A stretch of DNA of 64,000 nucleotides from Herpetosiphon geysericola (GCF_001306135.1 NZ_LGKP01000035.1:372001-436000), one strand, 5' to 3'. Shown: positions 10,270 to 19,528, numbered from the stretch's first letter. Notes: a model not told the origin generated them from the letters alone. Numbers and translations: made by a program.

Positions 10270-10309
10270 GCAGCCAGTGGGTCAAAACCTGCTGGCTGCC
10301 TGCTGTTTT
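10270..10309 (+). terminator. Probable carB terminator
   Basis: GCAGCCAG (10270-10277) pairs with CTGGCTGC (10292-10299), followed by a TTTT run at 10306-10309, 17 bases after the carB stop. Confidence 0.6.
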
Positions 10310-10381
10310 AGTCGCATTTTGTGAGACAATAGACCCTAGTTAGAGAGGTATGGCAATACCTCGCTGTTAAAGGAGCCAACC

Positions 10382-11023
10382 ATGGCAAATTTGATCGATA
10401 TTAGCGTGCCGATTTCACCAGCCTTGCCAGTGTGGGAAGGCGACCCGCCGATTGAGCAAAAACGCGCCGCCGATATGAACAAAGGCGATATTTGCAATGT
10501 GACGCGACTCAACACAGGGGTGCATATCGGAACCCACGTCGATGCACCGCTGCACTTTATCAACAACGATTTGGCGGTTGAAAGCTTGGAGCTTGATCGC
10601 TTTATTGGCGATTGTTATGTGGTGGAATTAACTGGCACTGGCCCGATTACTGGCGAGGAATTAGCCGCCGCCAATGTGCCCAGCGATTGCAGCCGCCTGT
10701 TGCTCAAAACCAGCAATTCGGCTTTTTGGCAAGAGGAGCCATTACGCTTCCATCGCGATTTTCGGGCACTCGATAGCAGTGCCGCGCGCTGGGTAATTGA
10801 ACGCGATTTGCGTTTGATCGCGATTGACTATCTTTCAATCGAGCCATTCGAGGCTGAATCTGGCAATCCAACGCACTGCATTTTGCTTGGTGGGCGGGTT
10901 GGTATCTTAGAGGGCATTAACCTAAATGATGTCGAGCCAGGTGCCTACAACCTGATTTGTTTGCCCTTGAAAATTTTGGGCAGCGATGGCGCTCCGGCGC
11001 GGGCAGTGCTTCAACCACGCTAA
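10382..11023 (+). CDS. Cyclase family protein (kynurenine formamidase-like)
   Basis: 213 residues of the metal-dependent cyclase/KynB family (PF04199). The signature HIGTHVDAPLHF supplies the His/Asp/His metal ligands, and the opening DISVPISPALPVWEGDPP matches the family's N-terminus. Members hydrolyse N-formylkynurenine or other cyclic and amide substrates. No tryptophan-catabolism gene lies nearby, so the substrate is open. AAAGGAG sits 7 bases before the ATG. The following gene starts 57 bases downstream on the same strand and may be co-transcribed. Confidence 0.85.
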   Translation: MANLIDISVPISPALPVWEGDPPIEQKRAADMNKGDICNVTRLNTGVHIGTHVDAPLHFINNDLAVESLELDRFIGDCYVVELTGTGPITGEELAAANVPSDCSRLLLKTSNSAFWQEEPLRFHRDFRALDSSAARWVIERDLRLIAIDYLSIEPFEAESGNPTHCILLGGRVGILEGINLNDVEPGAYNLICLPLKILGSDGAPARAVLQPR

Positions 11024-11080
11024 TTCATCGACGAATCAAGCTTGCTACAGCCAGTTTGTGGCACTATCGGGAGTTTTGCC

Positions 11081-11635
11081 ATGGTGCATACCATTGATCT
11101 TGTGGTTGAACCAGTAACCGATCCACGGATTACGCTTGTTTTGCAAGCCTTGCGTGGTATGTATCTGAATGGGGGCGTGATTTTTCGCAGCGTGCGGCCA
11201 AGCGATGCAGCGGCCTATGATGCAGTATTTGCCAGCAACCCCACCGATATTAGTCTCCAGATCTATCGGTTTCTCAGCCATCCCACACTGAATCGCGAAT
11301 TGCCCGAATTGGGATTGCCCACCGCCGTTCCTAGCGATCTGCCGCTAACCTTCTACAGTGGCTACGAATATGAGGGCGCCTTGACCCACGCCTTGGTCAG
11401 CGGCGGCGCCTTCACCAGCTCGCCATTTAGCGATGGCGATGCGCGAACGATGAGCAAAGTTTGTGTCGAGGCCATGCTCGGTGGCGAAATCACCACGACC
11501 ACGGTTTGTCGGATTGAAGGCGCATGGGCACCGTGGTTCAATGCCAACCTATGGGATCGCAGCTTTGCCACATTCAATCATGGCCAGCGCCGCTGGACGT
11601 TGCTCTGTTTGACGGACACCAATCAAGCGAGCTGA
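11081..11635 (+). CDS. Conserved-looking protein of unknown function
   Basis: 184 residues; I do not recognise a family. No signal peptide or membrane segment is evident. The sequence is balanced in composition, with an early VVEPVTDPRITLVLQ stretch and a tail of alternating strands, suggesting a folded cytosolic domain. GGGAG 7 bases before the ATG at 11081 makes this the likely start rather than the upstream in-frame one at 11042. It follows the cyclase gene closely and ends before a strong terminator, so the pair probably forms an operon. Confidence 0.65.
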   Translation: MVHTIDLVVEPVTDPRITLVLQALRGMYLNGGVIFRSVRPSDAAAYDAVFASNPTDISLQIYRFLSHPTLNRELPELGLPTAVPSDLPLTFYSGYEYEGALTHALVSGGAFTSSPFSDGDARTMSKVCVEAMLGGEITTTTVCRIEGAWAPWFNANLWDRSFATFNHGQRRWTLLCLTDTNQAS

Positions 11636-11652
11636 TCTCCTGGTTTCACAAA

Positions 11653-11684
11653 CCCCTCGTCCATTAAGCGGACGAGGGGTTTTT
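11653..11684 (+). terminator. Rho-independent terminator
   Basis: A perfect 10-bp stem (11653-11662 with 11670-11679), 7-base loop and TTTTT tail lie 18 bases after the stop at 11635, between convergent genes. Confidence 0.88.
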
Positions 11685-11726
11685 CTGTGGGGTTGAGGTG
11701 ATTTGTGGGCAACGATCTGAGCACTG

Positions 11727-12755
11727 CTAACGATCGGTTGGCGGTGGCAGTTGCTCGCTTGTGCCTTGCATAGCGCTGACCTGCACCCAACCTACAACAT
11801 TTGAACTGCCGCGCACAAAGCCCTCGTACCAACCATCGCGCTGGCGAAATGGCATAAAACGCTGATCTGCTTCCATCGTATACAACACCCGTGCGCCGCT
11901 ATCAGGAGCTGCATACACCTGCACAGCGTCAGTTTTTGGGCGCTGAATTGCATACTCAATGACTTTCAAGGCTTCAAGATCGTTGCGATCGTGGGCTGCG
12001 AGATAGCGCAACAGGCCGTTCGCAATGCTCTGGGCTACAACATCTGATTGATTGAGCATAAACGCCCGATCGGTTGGGTTGGTCAAAAAGCCCATTTCGA
12101 CGATTACTGCTGGGGTCGTTGGGGCAATCGCGTTGCGGTGTCGTCGCCAACTGAAGGCATAGTAGCCGCGCATATTGGCCGTGATTGCTGAATCTTGGGG
12201 CATGTTTGTGCCCGCTGCATATTCAGCGATCAAGCTATCGAGCAACAATAAACTGGCTTCTGAGGCTCGCCATGGCGTTGCCATCTTAAACCCGCGACTG
12301 CTGCTACTGGTCGAGCCATCTGCATGAATCGTGATAAAGGCATCAGCTTTGTAGGCAACTGGCACGGTTGCAGGCAGCAGATCAACCGTAATCCCCTCTG
12401 CTTCGAGCAAGGCTTTGACTTTTTCGGCAACTGGCAAATTGACCTCAACCTCCGAGATACCATTAACAAACGCTCCAGTTGAGGTGCGGAACTTGGCCAG
12501 ATCTTCGGGGAGATCTTCGGTTTGCCAATGGCCCACTTGAATGCCAACCCTTGGTGGCTCTGGCACTGGGGTTTGGGTTGGCGGGGCCGGCGTAGCGCTG
12601 GGCGCTAGCGTAGCCGTTGGAACAACCTGGGTGGGGGCCGTGGTAGCAATCGCAATTTGCTGCACCGCAGCAGGTTTGGGCGCTTCAACAAGTATAGCAG
12701 CATCGCTACAGCCAACGACGAACAAGGTGCCAATAATCAAAGACCAGCGTTTCAT
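11727..12755 (-). CDS. N-acetylmuramoyl-L-alanine amidase, lipoprotein
   Basis: 342 residues. The N-terminus is a lipoprotein signal with lipobox FVVGC (Cys16), then a long Pro/Thr/Ala linker (about 25-70). Next comes an Amidase_3 zinc peptidase domain. The expected zinc and catalytic residues are visible: His in IQVGHW, Glu in SEVEVNLPVAE, His in ITIHADGS and Glu in VIVEMGFLTNPTD. A C-terminal SH3-like part (RVLYTMEADQRFMPFRQRDGWYEGFV) probably binds cell wall. It should cleave the amide between MurNAc and the stem peptide during cell separation or remodelling, acting outside the cytoplasmic membrane. No neighbour informs on its control. Confidence 0.88.
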   Translation of the reverse strand: MKRWSLIIGTLFVVGCSDAAILVEAPKPAAVQQIAIATTAPTQVVPTATLAPSATPAPPTQTPVPEPPRVGIQVGHWQTEDLPEDLAKFRTSTGAFVNGISEVEVNLPVAEKVKALLEAEGITVDLLPATVPVAYKADAFITIHADGSTSSSSRGFKMATPWRASEASLLLLDSLIAEYAAGTNMPQDSAITANMRGYYAFSWRRHRNAIAPTTPAVIVEMGFLTNPTDRAFMLNQSDVVAQSIANGLLRYLAAHDRNDLEALKVIEYAIQRPKTDAVQVYAAPDSGARVLYTMEADQRFMPFRQRDGWYEGFVRGSSNVVGWVQVSAMQGTSEQLPPPTDR

Positions 12756-12775
12756 CGGGTGGTTCCTTGTATGGG

Positions 12776-12930
12776 ATGGGGGTTAGTTGTTGGGGGTCGG
12801 GGACTGGCTAGCGGTAGCTATGGCCTGAGCCATATTTTTTTCAATCATTAACGAGGTTTGAGCTGGGTTCTGCCGCAATGCAGATAAACCTTCCAGCCCC
12901 CGATCCTCAATCCCTGATCCCCAATAATTA
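12776..12930. repeat. Mosaic short-word repeat island 2
   Basis: Upstream of the amidase there are G-rich words (GGGGGTCGGGGACTGG type, 12792-12808) and their complements (CCCCGATCCTCAATCCCTGATCCCC, 12898-12922, written here in two overlapping words). They resemble the CCCGACCCC words of the other islands. No gene is supported. Confidence 0.55.
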
Positions 12931-12960
12931 AAAGATTAACATGCTTTTGCACTTAATTGC

Positions 12961-12989
12961 TTGACACAAAGATTAAGGTTGGACATATA
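12961..12989 (+). promoter_or_regulatory. Promoter of the orphan response regulator
   Basis: A perfect TTGACA (12961-12966) is followed after 17 bases by CATATA (12984-12989); TATATT at 12986 is an alternative -10. The start codon is 30 bases downstream. Confidence 0.6.
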
Positions 12990-13018
12990 TTTGATGATAA
13001 TTGGCTAAGGATTATCCG

Positions 13019-13765
13019 ATGCAGACAATCCAAACCCTTGTGGTTGAAGATCACCCGAGCTTACGGGCGGCGATGGTGGCTGGTTTACATGCTACCAAAG
13101 AAATTAGTGTGATTGGTGAGGCTGGCAGCGGCGAAGATGCGATTGAATGGTGTGCCCAGCATATTCCGCAAGCAATTTTGATGGATGTGGCCTTGGCTGG
13201 CGAATTAAATGGCATTCAAGCAGCAGTCATTATTCGCCGCGAACACCCGCGGATTCCAGTTGTGTTTTATTCGATCCAAGATGACGATGCCTATTATCGC
13301 GATTTCCAGCGTTCGGGAATTTTAAGCCACTATGCTTATGTGCGCAAAAGCAACTATCTACTACCAGCGATGGTTGCGCCGCTCTTGCGCGATGCCTTTC
13401 AAGGCCGCGCTTTTATCGACCCCGATATTGCCAGCCGTGTGCAAGAGGTGCGTCACCTCGATGAACAATCGGCGCTCGATTTGCTGGAGCCTGCCGAGCG
13501 CGAGGTAATGACTTTGGTGGCCCATGGCTTTACCAACGATCAAATTGCCCATCGCTTGGGTTTTCGCGATGCGCGGGCGGTCAGTCGCATCAACGGCCAA
13601 ATTTATACTGCTTGGGGCTTGAACGAAAATACCACCGATGAAAAAGTGGCGCGCACCCGCGCAACGATTATTTTTCATGAGCGCCAGTTGATCGTTTGGG
13701 ATGAAGAAGGCCGTGGGCGGGTGTTTATGCCCGATGGCCAGTGGCAAACTCGTTGGAACGATTAA
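13019..13765 (+). CDS. Orphan response regulator with helix-turn-helix-like output
   Basis: 248 residues. The receiver (about 5-125) has the acidic pair in VVEDHP, the phospho-acceptor in ILMDVALAG, the Ser of FYSIQ and the Lys of YVRKSN, so phosphorylation looks possible. The C-terminal part (LEPAEREVMTLVAHGFTNDQIAHRLG) resembles a LuxR/sigma-4 type helix-turn-helix, followed by an unusual tail that ends GRVFMPDGQWQTRW. A TTG start at 13001 is open, but AAGGA 7 bases before the ATG at 13019 fits better. No histidine kinase is adjacent. The downstream gene is a glycogen-debranching enzyme with its own TATAAT, so regulation of that gene is only a guess. Confidence 0.8.
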   Translation: MQTIQTLVVEDHPSLRAAMVAGLHATKEISVIGEAGSGEDAIEWCAQHIPQAILMDVALAGELNGIQAAVIIRREHPRIPVVFYSIQDDDAYYRDFQRSGILSHYAYVRKSNYLLPAMVAPLLRDAFQGRAFIDPDIASRVQEVRHLDEQSALDLLEPAEREVMTLVAHGFTNDQIAHRLGFRDARAVSRINGQIYTAWGLNENTTDEKVARTRATIIFHERQLIVWDEEGRGRVFMPDGQWQTRWND

Positions 13766-13787
13766 GCAGATTTAGCAATTTGTTGCA

Positions 13788-13793
13788 TATAAT
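13788..13793 (+). promoter_or_regulatory. -10 element before the debranching enzyme
   Basis: TATAAT lies 46 bases before the start codon. No good -35 is seen at the standard distance. Confidence 0.35.
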
Positions 13794-13838
13794 GTGCTAT
13801 ACATACGAGTTTTCCCAGTTTATGGGGGATAGTTTAAG

Positions 13839-16514
13839 ATGTTAGATCAATCTGTTGTTGAAGAGCAGCCCAGCGTCGGGCAGCTTGATCGGCTGCGGGC
13901 GTATTGGGTGCGTCGCGATACGATTGTATGGAATATTCATGCGCTCCCCAATGCTCGCTATGAGGTACATTATTCGCTTGATGGTTCGTTGAAACTCACC
14001 GCCCAAGGCATCCAGCATGGCCAAGTTTTGCCGCTCGAACGCCATTTGCCAGGCCTCGATGCAGATTTGGTGGCGGCGTTTCCGCATTTGCAGGGCTTGC
14101 CGGTTTTTCGGCTGGCTGCTGAGCACCATGGCTTGGTTGCGAAAATCCTGCGCGGGCAAGTCGCGGTGCAAGCCTATCACAGCGACGATCGTAGCTTGAT
14201 CGATGCTACGGCCTTGCAAATTCCCGGGGTGCTTGATGATTTGTATCATTACACTGGCGAGCTTGGCGTAAGTTTTGATCAGGAGAAAATACCAACTTTG
14301 CGCTTGTGGGCACCAACCGCGCGCAATGTCGAGCTGTTGTTGTATGCAGATTCGGCCAAAACCACGGAGCCGCAGCGTTATCCAATGCAGTTCGATGAGG
14401 GCACTGGGGTTTGGAGCGTTGTTGGCAAGCCTGCTTGGAAAAACCAATTTTATCGGTATGAAATTGATGTTTTTGTGCCTAGCACTGGCCAATTCGAGCG
14501 CAATAGCGTGACCGATCCCTATTCGCTGAGTTTATCGACCAACAGCCAACACTCGCAGATTGTCGATTTGCAGAGCAAGGGTTTGCAGCCCAAAGGTTGG
14601 AGCAAACTGGCCAAGCCGAGCCTTGCCAAGCCAACCGATATTGTGCTTTACGAGTTGCATGTGCGCGATTTTTCGATTACTGATCCCAGTGTGCCAGCAG
14701 AATTACGTGGTACCTACAAAGCCTTCACCCAATTGGAATCGAATGGCATGCAGCATCTTCAGCGGTTGGCCAAAGCTGGGCTGAGCCATGTGCATTTGTT
14801 GCCAGTGTTCGATATTGCTACGGTTGAAGAGCATCGGCCAGATCGCAAGCGAATCGATTTTGAATATTTGGCTAGTTTGCCCGCCGATTCGAGCGAGCAG
14901 CAAGCCTATCTGTATCCAATTCGCGATCGCGATGGCTTCAACTGGGGCTACGATCCGCGCCATTACACCACGCCCGAAGGCTCGTACAGCACCGATTCCA
15001 ATGGAGCAACGCGCATTCTTGAGTTTCGCGAGATGGTGCAAGCGCTGAATCAGCTTGGGCTGCGAGTGGTTATGGATGTGGTCTACAATCACACCCATTC
15101 GAGCGGCCAAGCAAGCTGCGCAGTGCTCGATCGGGTTGTACCAGGCTATTACCATCGTTTGGATGCTGATGGCAATGTTTGCAACAGCACCTGCTGCGCC
15201 AACACCGCCAGCGAACAGCATATGATGGAAAAATTGATGCTCGATTCGCTGCGCACCTGGGCAGTTGAGTACAAAGTTGATGGCTTTCGCTTCGATTTGA
15301 TGGGCCATCACCTTAAACGTAACATGCTGGCGATTCGCGAAATGCTCGATGGCTTGACCCTCGCTGAGCATGGCGTTGATGGCAAAGCGATCTATTTGTA
15401 TGGCGAGGGCTGGAATTTTGGCGAGGTTGCCGATGGCGCGCGCGGCGAGAACGCAACCCAACATGCCATGGCTGGCACAGGCATAGGCACGTTTAGCGAT
15501 CGTTTGCGCGATGCGGCGCGCGGTGGCGGGCCATTTGTTGGCTTCCAAGTGCAAGGCTTTGCTACAGGCCTGCTCGATCGGCCCAATCACTATGAACAAC
15601 GAGCCTTGGTCGAACGCACGTATCACGTTGCAGTCATCAGCGACGTGGTGCGCTTGAGTTTGGCTGGCAACTTAGCCGATTATCCAATTCTCAGCTGCGA
15701 AGGCCAACAGACGATTGGTGGCCATTTGTATGTTAATGGCAAGCCAGCGGCCTATGGGTTGCGCCCAGATGATCATATTGCCTATGTTTCAGCCCACGAT
15801 AACGAAACCCTGTTTGATGGTGTGCAAGTCAAGGCTCCCATCGAAGCGCCAATTGCCGATCGCGTGCGCATGCACAATTTGGCCTTGAGCTTGGTCGCTT
15901 TGGCCCAAGGCATTCCGTTTTTCCACGCTGGCGATGAGCTGCTGCGCTCCAAATCGATGGATCGCAATAGCTACAACTCCAGCGATTGGTTTAATCGGAT
16001 TGATTGGACGGGCCAGCAAAACACCTGGGGTTCGGGCTTGCCGCCCTCGGCGGATAATCACGAACATTGGTCAACCGTCGCTCCATTATTGGCCGACCCT
16101 GCGCTCAAGCCAACGCCCGAAGATATGGCGTTCAGTTACGCTCATTTCCAAACCATGCTCCAAATTCGGCGTAGCTCGGAGCTATTTCGCCTAAGCACTG
16201 CTGAGCTGATCAAGCAAAAACTCTGGTTTCTCAACACTGGGCCGGAACAAGTGGTTGGTTTGGTGGTGATGGTGCTTGATGATGAGGTTGGCGAAGCCTG
16301 CGATTCGCCATTTTGTCGGATTGTGGTGGCCTTCAATGGCTCGCATCAGCAGTTGAGCTACAGCGATGCCAGTTTTGGCCATTACGATTTGCAGTTGCAC
16401 CCGCTATTGCGCAATGGCTATGATCCTGTGCTGGAGCAAGCCAGCTTTGACCGCAGCCATGGCAGCATTAGCGTGCCCGGATTTAGTTGTGTGGTTTGGG
16501 TTGAACAACGCTAA
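13839..16514 (+). CDS. pulA: Pullulanase-type alpha-1,6-glucosidase (glycogen debranching)
   Basis: 891 residues of glycoside hydrolase family 13. An N-terminal carbohydrate-binding/early-set region (about 1-265) precedes the barrel. Pullulanase signatures are clear: YELHVRDFS (about 270), NWGYDPRHYTTPEGSYS (about 367), VVMDVVYNHT (region I), GFRFDLMGHH with the nucleophile Asp (about 485), YGEGWNF with the acid/base Glu (about 520) and SAHDNETLFD (about 650). It should hydrolyse alpha-1,6 branches in glycogen or starch-like glucans. No signal peptide is seen, so the enzyme is probably cytosolic and acts on storage glycogen. A GGGGGAT stretch precedes the ATG. Confidence 0.92.
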   Translation: MLDQSVVEEQPSVGQLDRLRAYWVRRDTIVWNIHALPNARYEVHYSLDGSLKLTAQGIQHGQVLPLERHLPGLDADLVAAFPHLQGLPVFRLAAEHHGLVAKILRGQVAVQAYHSDDRSLIDATALQIPGVLDDLYHYTGELGVSFDQEKIPTLRLWAPTARNVELLLYADSAKTTEPQRYPMQFDEGTGVWSVVGKPAWKNQFYRYEIDVFVPSTGQFERNSVTDPYSLSLSTNSQHSQIVDLQSKGLQPKGWSKLAKPSLAKPTDIVLYELHVRDFSITDPSVPAELRGTYKAFTQLESNGMQHLQRLAKAGLSHVHLLPVFDIATVEEHRPDRKRIDFEYLASLPADSSEQQAYLYPIRDRDGFNWGYDPRHYTTPEGSYSTDSNGATRILEFREMVQALNQLGLRVVMDVVYNHTHSSGQASCAVLDRVVPGYYHRLDADGNVCNSTCCANTASEQHMMEKLMLDSLRTWAVEYKVDGFRFDLMGHHLKRNMLAIREMLDGLTLAEHGVDGKAIYLYGEGWNFGEVADGARGENATQHAMAGTGIGTFSDRLRDAARGGGPFVGFQVQGFATGLLDRPNHYEQRALVERTYHVAVISDVVRLSLAGNLADYPILSCEGQQTIGGHLYVNGKPAAYGLRPDDHIAYVSAHDNETLFDGVQVKAPIEAPIADRVRMHNLALSLVALAQGIPFFHAGDELLRSKSMDRNSYNSSDWFNRIDWTGQQNTWGSGLPPSADNHEHWSTVAPLLADPALKPTPEDMAFSYAHFQTMLQIRRSSELFRLSTAELIKQKLWFLNTGPEQVVGLVVMVLDDEVGEACDSPFCRIVVAFNGSHQQLSYSDASFGHYDLQLHPLLRNGYDPVLEQASFDRSHGSISVPGFSCVVWVEQR

Positions 16515-16526
16515 TTAAAACCACAA

Positions 16527-16561
16527 GGGCAGCGCAATGAATGCTACTCATTGCGCTGCCC
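16527..16561. terminator. Bidirectional terminator between convergent genes
   Basis: A perfect 14-bp stem (16527-16540 with 16548-16561) with a 7-base loop sits between the stops of the debranching enzyme and gatB. It is flanked by TTAATTA on one side and AAAACC on the other, so it can serve both. Confidence 0.85.
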
Positions 16562-16579
16562 TTAATTAGTTAACCAAAC

Positions 16580-18031
16580 TTAATTCAGCGTATCAAGTTC
16601 AGTTTTGAGCGCTTCCTCGACCACTTGGGGATTGGCTTGGCCTTTGGTTGCGCGCATCACTTGGCCGACCAAGAACTTAATCGCTGGCAATTTGCCGCTC
16701 TTGTAGTCGGCAACGACCTTGGGATTGGCGGCAATCGCATCGCGGGCAGCTTGGCTCAACACGCTGCTATCGCTAATTTGGCGCAAGCCTTTGGCGTTGA
16801 TGATTTCGACTGGAGCCTCGCCAGAGCGATACATTTCCTCAAAGACTTGTTTGGCAACCGTGCTGCCAATTTCGCCCTTGGCCACAACTTCAATCAAGCT
16901 GGTGAGGTTGGCTGGCGTGACGCGTTTGGCAACGTCGGCAAGGGTTTCTGCGCCATCCTTGATCAAACGGAATAACTCGCCGGTAATCCAGTTGGCAACT
17001 GGTTTGGCATTGCTTGCCCCAGCGGTGGCGACGATGGTTTCAAAATAGTCGGCGGTTTCGCGTTCGCCGCTCAACAAGGCTGCATCCTGCTTCGACAAGC
17101 CAAACTCGCTGATATAGCGGGCAAATTTGGCATCGGGCAATTCGGGCAACTCAGCGCGGCGCTTGGCAACCCACTCGCGGCTCAACTCCAGCGGCGGCAA
17201 ATCTGGCTCAGGGAAGTAGCGATAGTCGTGGGCATGCTCTTTGGATCGTTGGCTAAGCGTGCTGCCTGCTGCGTCGTCCCAACCACGCGTTTCTTGCACA
17301 ATCGTGCCGCCTTCGCGCAGGATTTTCTCTTGGCGTTCCAATTCATAGACCAAGGCGCGCTCAAGGTTGCGGAACGAGTTCATGTTTTTGATCTCGACCT
17401 TGGTGCCCAATTCCTTTTGGCCTTCTGGGCGAATTGAAACATTGGCATCGACCCGCAAGGCGCCTTCTTCGAGGTTGCCGCTGTTGACGCCCAAAAAAAC
17501 CAAAATTTGGCGCAATTTGGTGGCATACAAACGAGCTTCTTCGGGCGTGGTCATATCTGGCTCGCTGACAATTTCGAGCAAGGGTACGCCAGATCGGTTG
17601 TAATCGACCAGCGAGTGGGTTTCATCGCCGTGTTGCAACATGCCCGTATCTTCTTCAAGGTGGGCACGGGTGATGCCAACCCGCTTGGTTTCGCCATTGC
17701 CAAGGGTAATTTCTAGCTCACCATTGATACAAATTGGCTTATCGTACATGGTAATTTGCCATGCTTTGGGCAAATCGGGGTAGGTATACGATTTGCGCGA
17801 AAACTCGCAATACTCAGGAATTTCGCAATTGAGCGCTAAACCAAGCAGCGCAGCCTTGCGAATCGCTTCCTGATTGACAACTGGCAAGGTGCCAGGTAGG
17901 CCAATGCTGACTTCATCGATACAGCTATTGGCGGGAGCGCTGGCATAGGCCGCGTTACAACCGCTGAACATTTTCGATTTGGTAAGAATTTGGGCATGAA
18001 CTTCTAGCCCAATCGTGGCAGTATATTTCAT
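16580..18031 (-). CDS. gatB: Aspartyl/glutamyl-tRNA amidotransferase subunit B
   Basis: 483 residues. GatB activates the misacylated glutamyl- or aspartyl-tRNA by phosphorylation and receives ammonia from GatA. The start IGLEVHAQILTKSKMFSGC and the motif DYNRSGVPLLEIVSEPDM are diagnostic, as are RCDANVS-like (RVDANVSIRPEGQ) and GTKVEIKNMNSFR. The C-terminal YqeY-like domain (about 330-483) is complete. The frame extends 18 codons upstream, but GGAG 6 bases before the ATG at 18031 and family alignment set the start. gatA and gatC are not adjacent. Confidence 0.97.
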   Translation of the reverse strand: MKYTATIGLEVHAQILTKSKMFSGCNAAYASAPANSCIDEVSIGLPGTLPVVNQEAIRKAALLGLALNCEIPEYCEFSRKSYTYPDLPKAWQITMYDKPICINGELEITLGNGETKRVGITRAHLEEDTGMLQHGDETHSLVDYNRSGVPLLEIVSEPDMTTPEEARLYATKLRQILVFLGVNSGNLEEGALRVDANVSIRPEGQKELGTKVEIKNMNSFRNLERALVYELERQEKILREGGTIVQETRGWDDAAGSTLSQRSKEHAHDYRYFPEPDLPPLELSREWVAKRRAELPELPDAKFARYISEFGLSKQDAALLSGERETADYFETIVATAGASNAKPVANWITGELFRLIKDGAETLADVAKRVTPANLTSLIEVVAKGEIGSTVAKQVFEEMYRSGEAPVEIINAKGLRQISDSSVLSQAARDAIAANPKVVADYKSGKLPAIKFLVGQVMRATKGQANPQVVEEALKTELDTLN

Positions 18032-18145
18032 AGCAACTCCGAGGCAACACAACAGCACAATCTCCCGCTGATTGTGCCCGATCATGGCTGATTATGCAAG
18101 CTGTTACATGTACTGGTTCATCACGTTAACCAGCATGTCCCTTTT

Positions 18146-18204
18146 CCACTCTTCCGTCCCGCCAGCGGGAAACGCAGGGGGATTAAAGCCCCCTGCACCC
18201 CCTC
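18146..18204 (-). repeat. Dispersed two-hairpin repeat, copy 1 (inverted)
   Basis: Reverse orientation relative to the other copies. It has an 8-bp stem (18174-18181 with 18189-18196) and a CCCGC/GCGGG hairpin, flanked by a complement of the conserved GACGGAAG tail. Confidence 0.75.
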
Positions 18205-18330
18205 AAGGGCACGACGCGACCAAACGCCATCTATTGATGAACCTGCGGATGCGTGGTGGACAGCGAAAACCGACTCGATGGGGGTGGATTGCGGCAATAC
18301 ACTGGTTGCCAACGCAATGAACCAATACAG

Positions 18331-19302
18331 TTACAAGCTAGCGAGTTGCTGCATGGCTTGATATTCTTGCTCGGCAATCTGGTTCATCAGCGTGCTTGCT
18401 GCTTGAATTGGCTTTAGATCGCGCTGCTTGCCTGCTTGATCAAGCAAAGCTGCTACTTCCGTCCAGTTTGCGGCAATTGTAGCGAAGCTGGATTCAGCTT
18501 GACGTAATTGCTCGGCATCGATCATCGTTGCAGCCTCGGCCAAGAAATCGCGGTAGAGCTTGCGAAACAGCGAGCCGCCAGTTCCGGCGCGTTCCATCAG
18601 CATTGCCGTGGTGCAAAAATCGTACTCAACATCAGCAGACGCTTCAAACCATGGTTGTAAGGCGGCGCTGGCTTTGTGAATCCCTTTGTAGCTTACGTTG
18701 GTAATTGGCGGGTTGAGATAGGCTTGGGCATTGTTGCGAATTGCTTGGCGCACTGCCTGGGCCAAATCATACTCAGCGCCACGCTTGAGCGTATAGGCCA
18801 GATTTTTCGAGGCCATCGAGCCTTTGGCATTGCGGGCTTGGGCCAAACTTGCTAATGATGTTTGAACTTCGCTGCCCTGTTGTTGGGTATCCACCAAGTA
18901 GGCGTTGTGTTGATCGTAGCCATAGATCGCGGCGTAGTGGCCAGCAAAATGAATTGGGTTGCTGAAATATTCGAGGTAAAAACAATCGAGCTTCAAGCCA
19001 ACCGCTTGGCCTTGATCAAGCCAGCCTTTGACGATTGCCCATGCTTTATTTGGTGAGCTGGTTTCTTGGCGCTCAATCGTTAGGTTGAGATGTCTGACGA
19101 GGTTGTCGGTGAGTTGGTCGGGCTTTATCCTCCCACCGATGAAGGGCATGGGCATCGATTTCATGTGCCAAAAAATAAAACCAAGCCCTTCGCCAAGCCC
19201 AAATAGCAGCGGCTCCGAAAGCTCAATCCCTTGCTGATACAGCAATGTGCCATTGGTGGTTGTCTCACAGTGTTGGCCGATGAATGGTTTGATTGCCAGC
19301 AT
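18331..19302 (-). CDS. BtrH N-terminal domain / DUF4872 protein
   Basis: 323 residues that match, as far as I recall, the BtrH-like family (cysteine-protease-like N-terminal fold, PF14399, plus DUF4872). The opening FIGQHCETTTNGTLLYQQG holds a candidate nucleophile Cys. HFAGHYAAIYGYDQHNAYLVDT supplies the matching His and Asp region. BtrH itself transfers an acyl group from a carrier protein in butirosin synthesis; other members are of unknown role. No carrier protein or biosynthetic gene lies beside it. GAGGA 5 bases before the ATG supports the start. It is flanked on both sides by copies of the two-hairpin repeat, suggesting a region open to rearrangement. Confidence 0.7.
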   Translation of the reverse strand: MLAIKPFIGQHCETTTNGTLLYQQGIELSEPLLFGLGEGLGFIFWHMKSMPMPFIGGRIKPDQLTDNLVRHLNLTIERQETSSPNKAWAIVKGWLDQGQAVGLKLDCFYLEYFSNPIHFAGHYAAIYGYDQHNAYLVDTQQQGSEVQTSLASLAQARNAKGSMASKNLAYTLKRGAEYDLAQAVRQAIRNNAQAYLNPPITNVSYKGIHKASAALQPWFEASADVEYDFCTTAMLMERAGTGGSLFRKLYRDFLAEAATMIDAEQLRQAESSFATIAANWTEVAALLDQAGKQRDLKPIQAASTLMNQIAEQEYQAMQQLASL

Positions 19303-19378
19303 AAATCCTCATCACTTAACATTCTATTGAGCTTGGGTCTTAAGTATTGGCTAATAATAATCCACAAAATAGTTATTA

Positions 19379-19441
19379 GGGGGTACAGGGGGATGAAAAC
19401 CCCCTGTGTCTCCCGCCTTGAGGCGGGACGGAAGGGTGGTG
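19379..19441 (+). repeat. Dispersed two-hairpin repeat, copy 2
   Basis: CAGGGGG/CCCCCTG (19386-19392 with 19400-19406) is followed by CCCGCC-TTGA-GGCGGG and the GACGGAAGGGTGG tail. It lies upstream of the BtrH-like gene. Confidence 0.8.
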
Positions 19442-19460
19442 AAAGTCATGAGCCAAGCCA

Positions 19461-19528
19461 ATAATCCATGATTCTACGCGTGGATTATGCAGCTACTTCT
19501 GCCTTAACTAACGAAAGCAGAAGTAGCT
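19461..19528. terminator. Paired hairpins after the Bax1-like gene
   Basis: Two perfect inverted repeats lie side by side: 8 bp (19461-19468 with 19481-19488) and 12 bp (19491-19502 with 19517-19528). The second begins 14 bases past the stop of the DUF790 gene and may act as its terminator, although no T-run follows on the minus strand. Confidence 0.5.

Noticed and set aside
14703-15626. 307-codon open frame antisense to the debranching enzyme gene
   Set aside because: It lies entirely opposite a strong GH13 gene with conserved motifs; it has no Shine-Dalgarno site and no recognisable domain.
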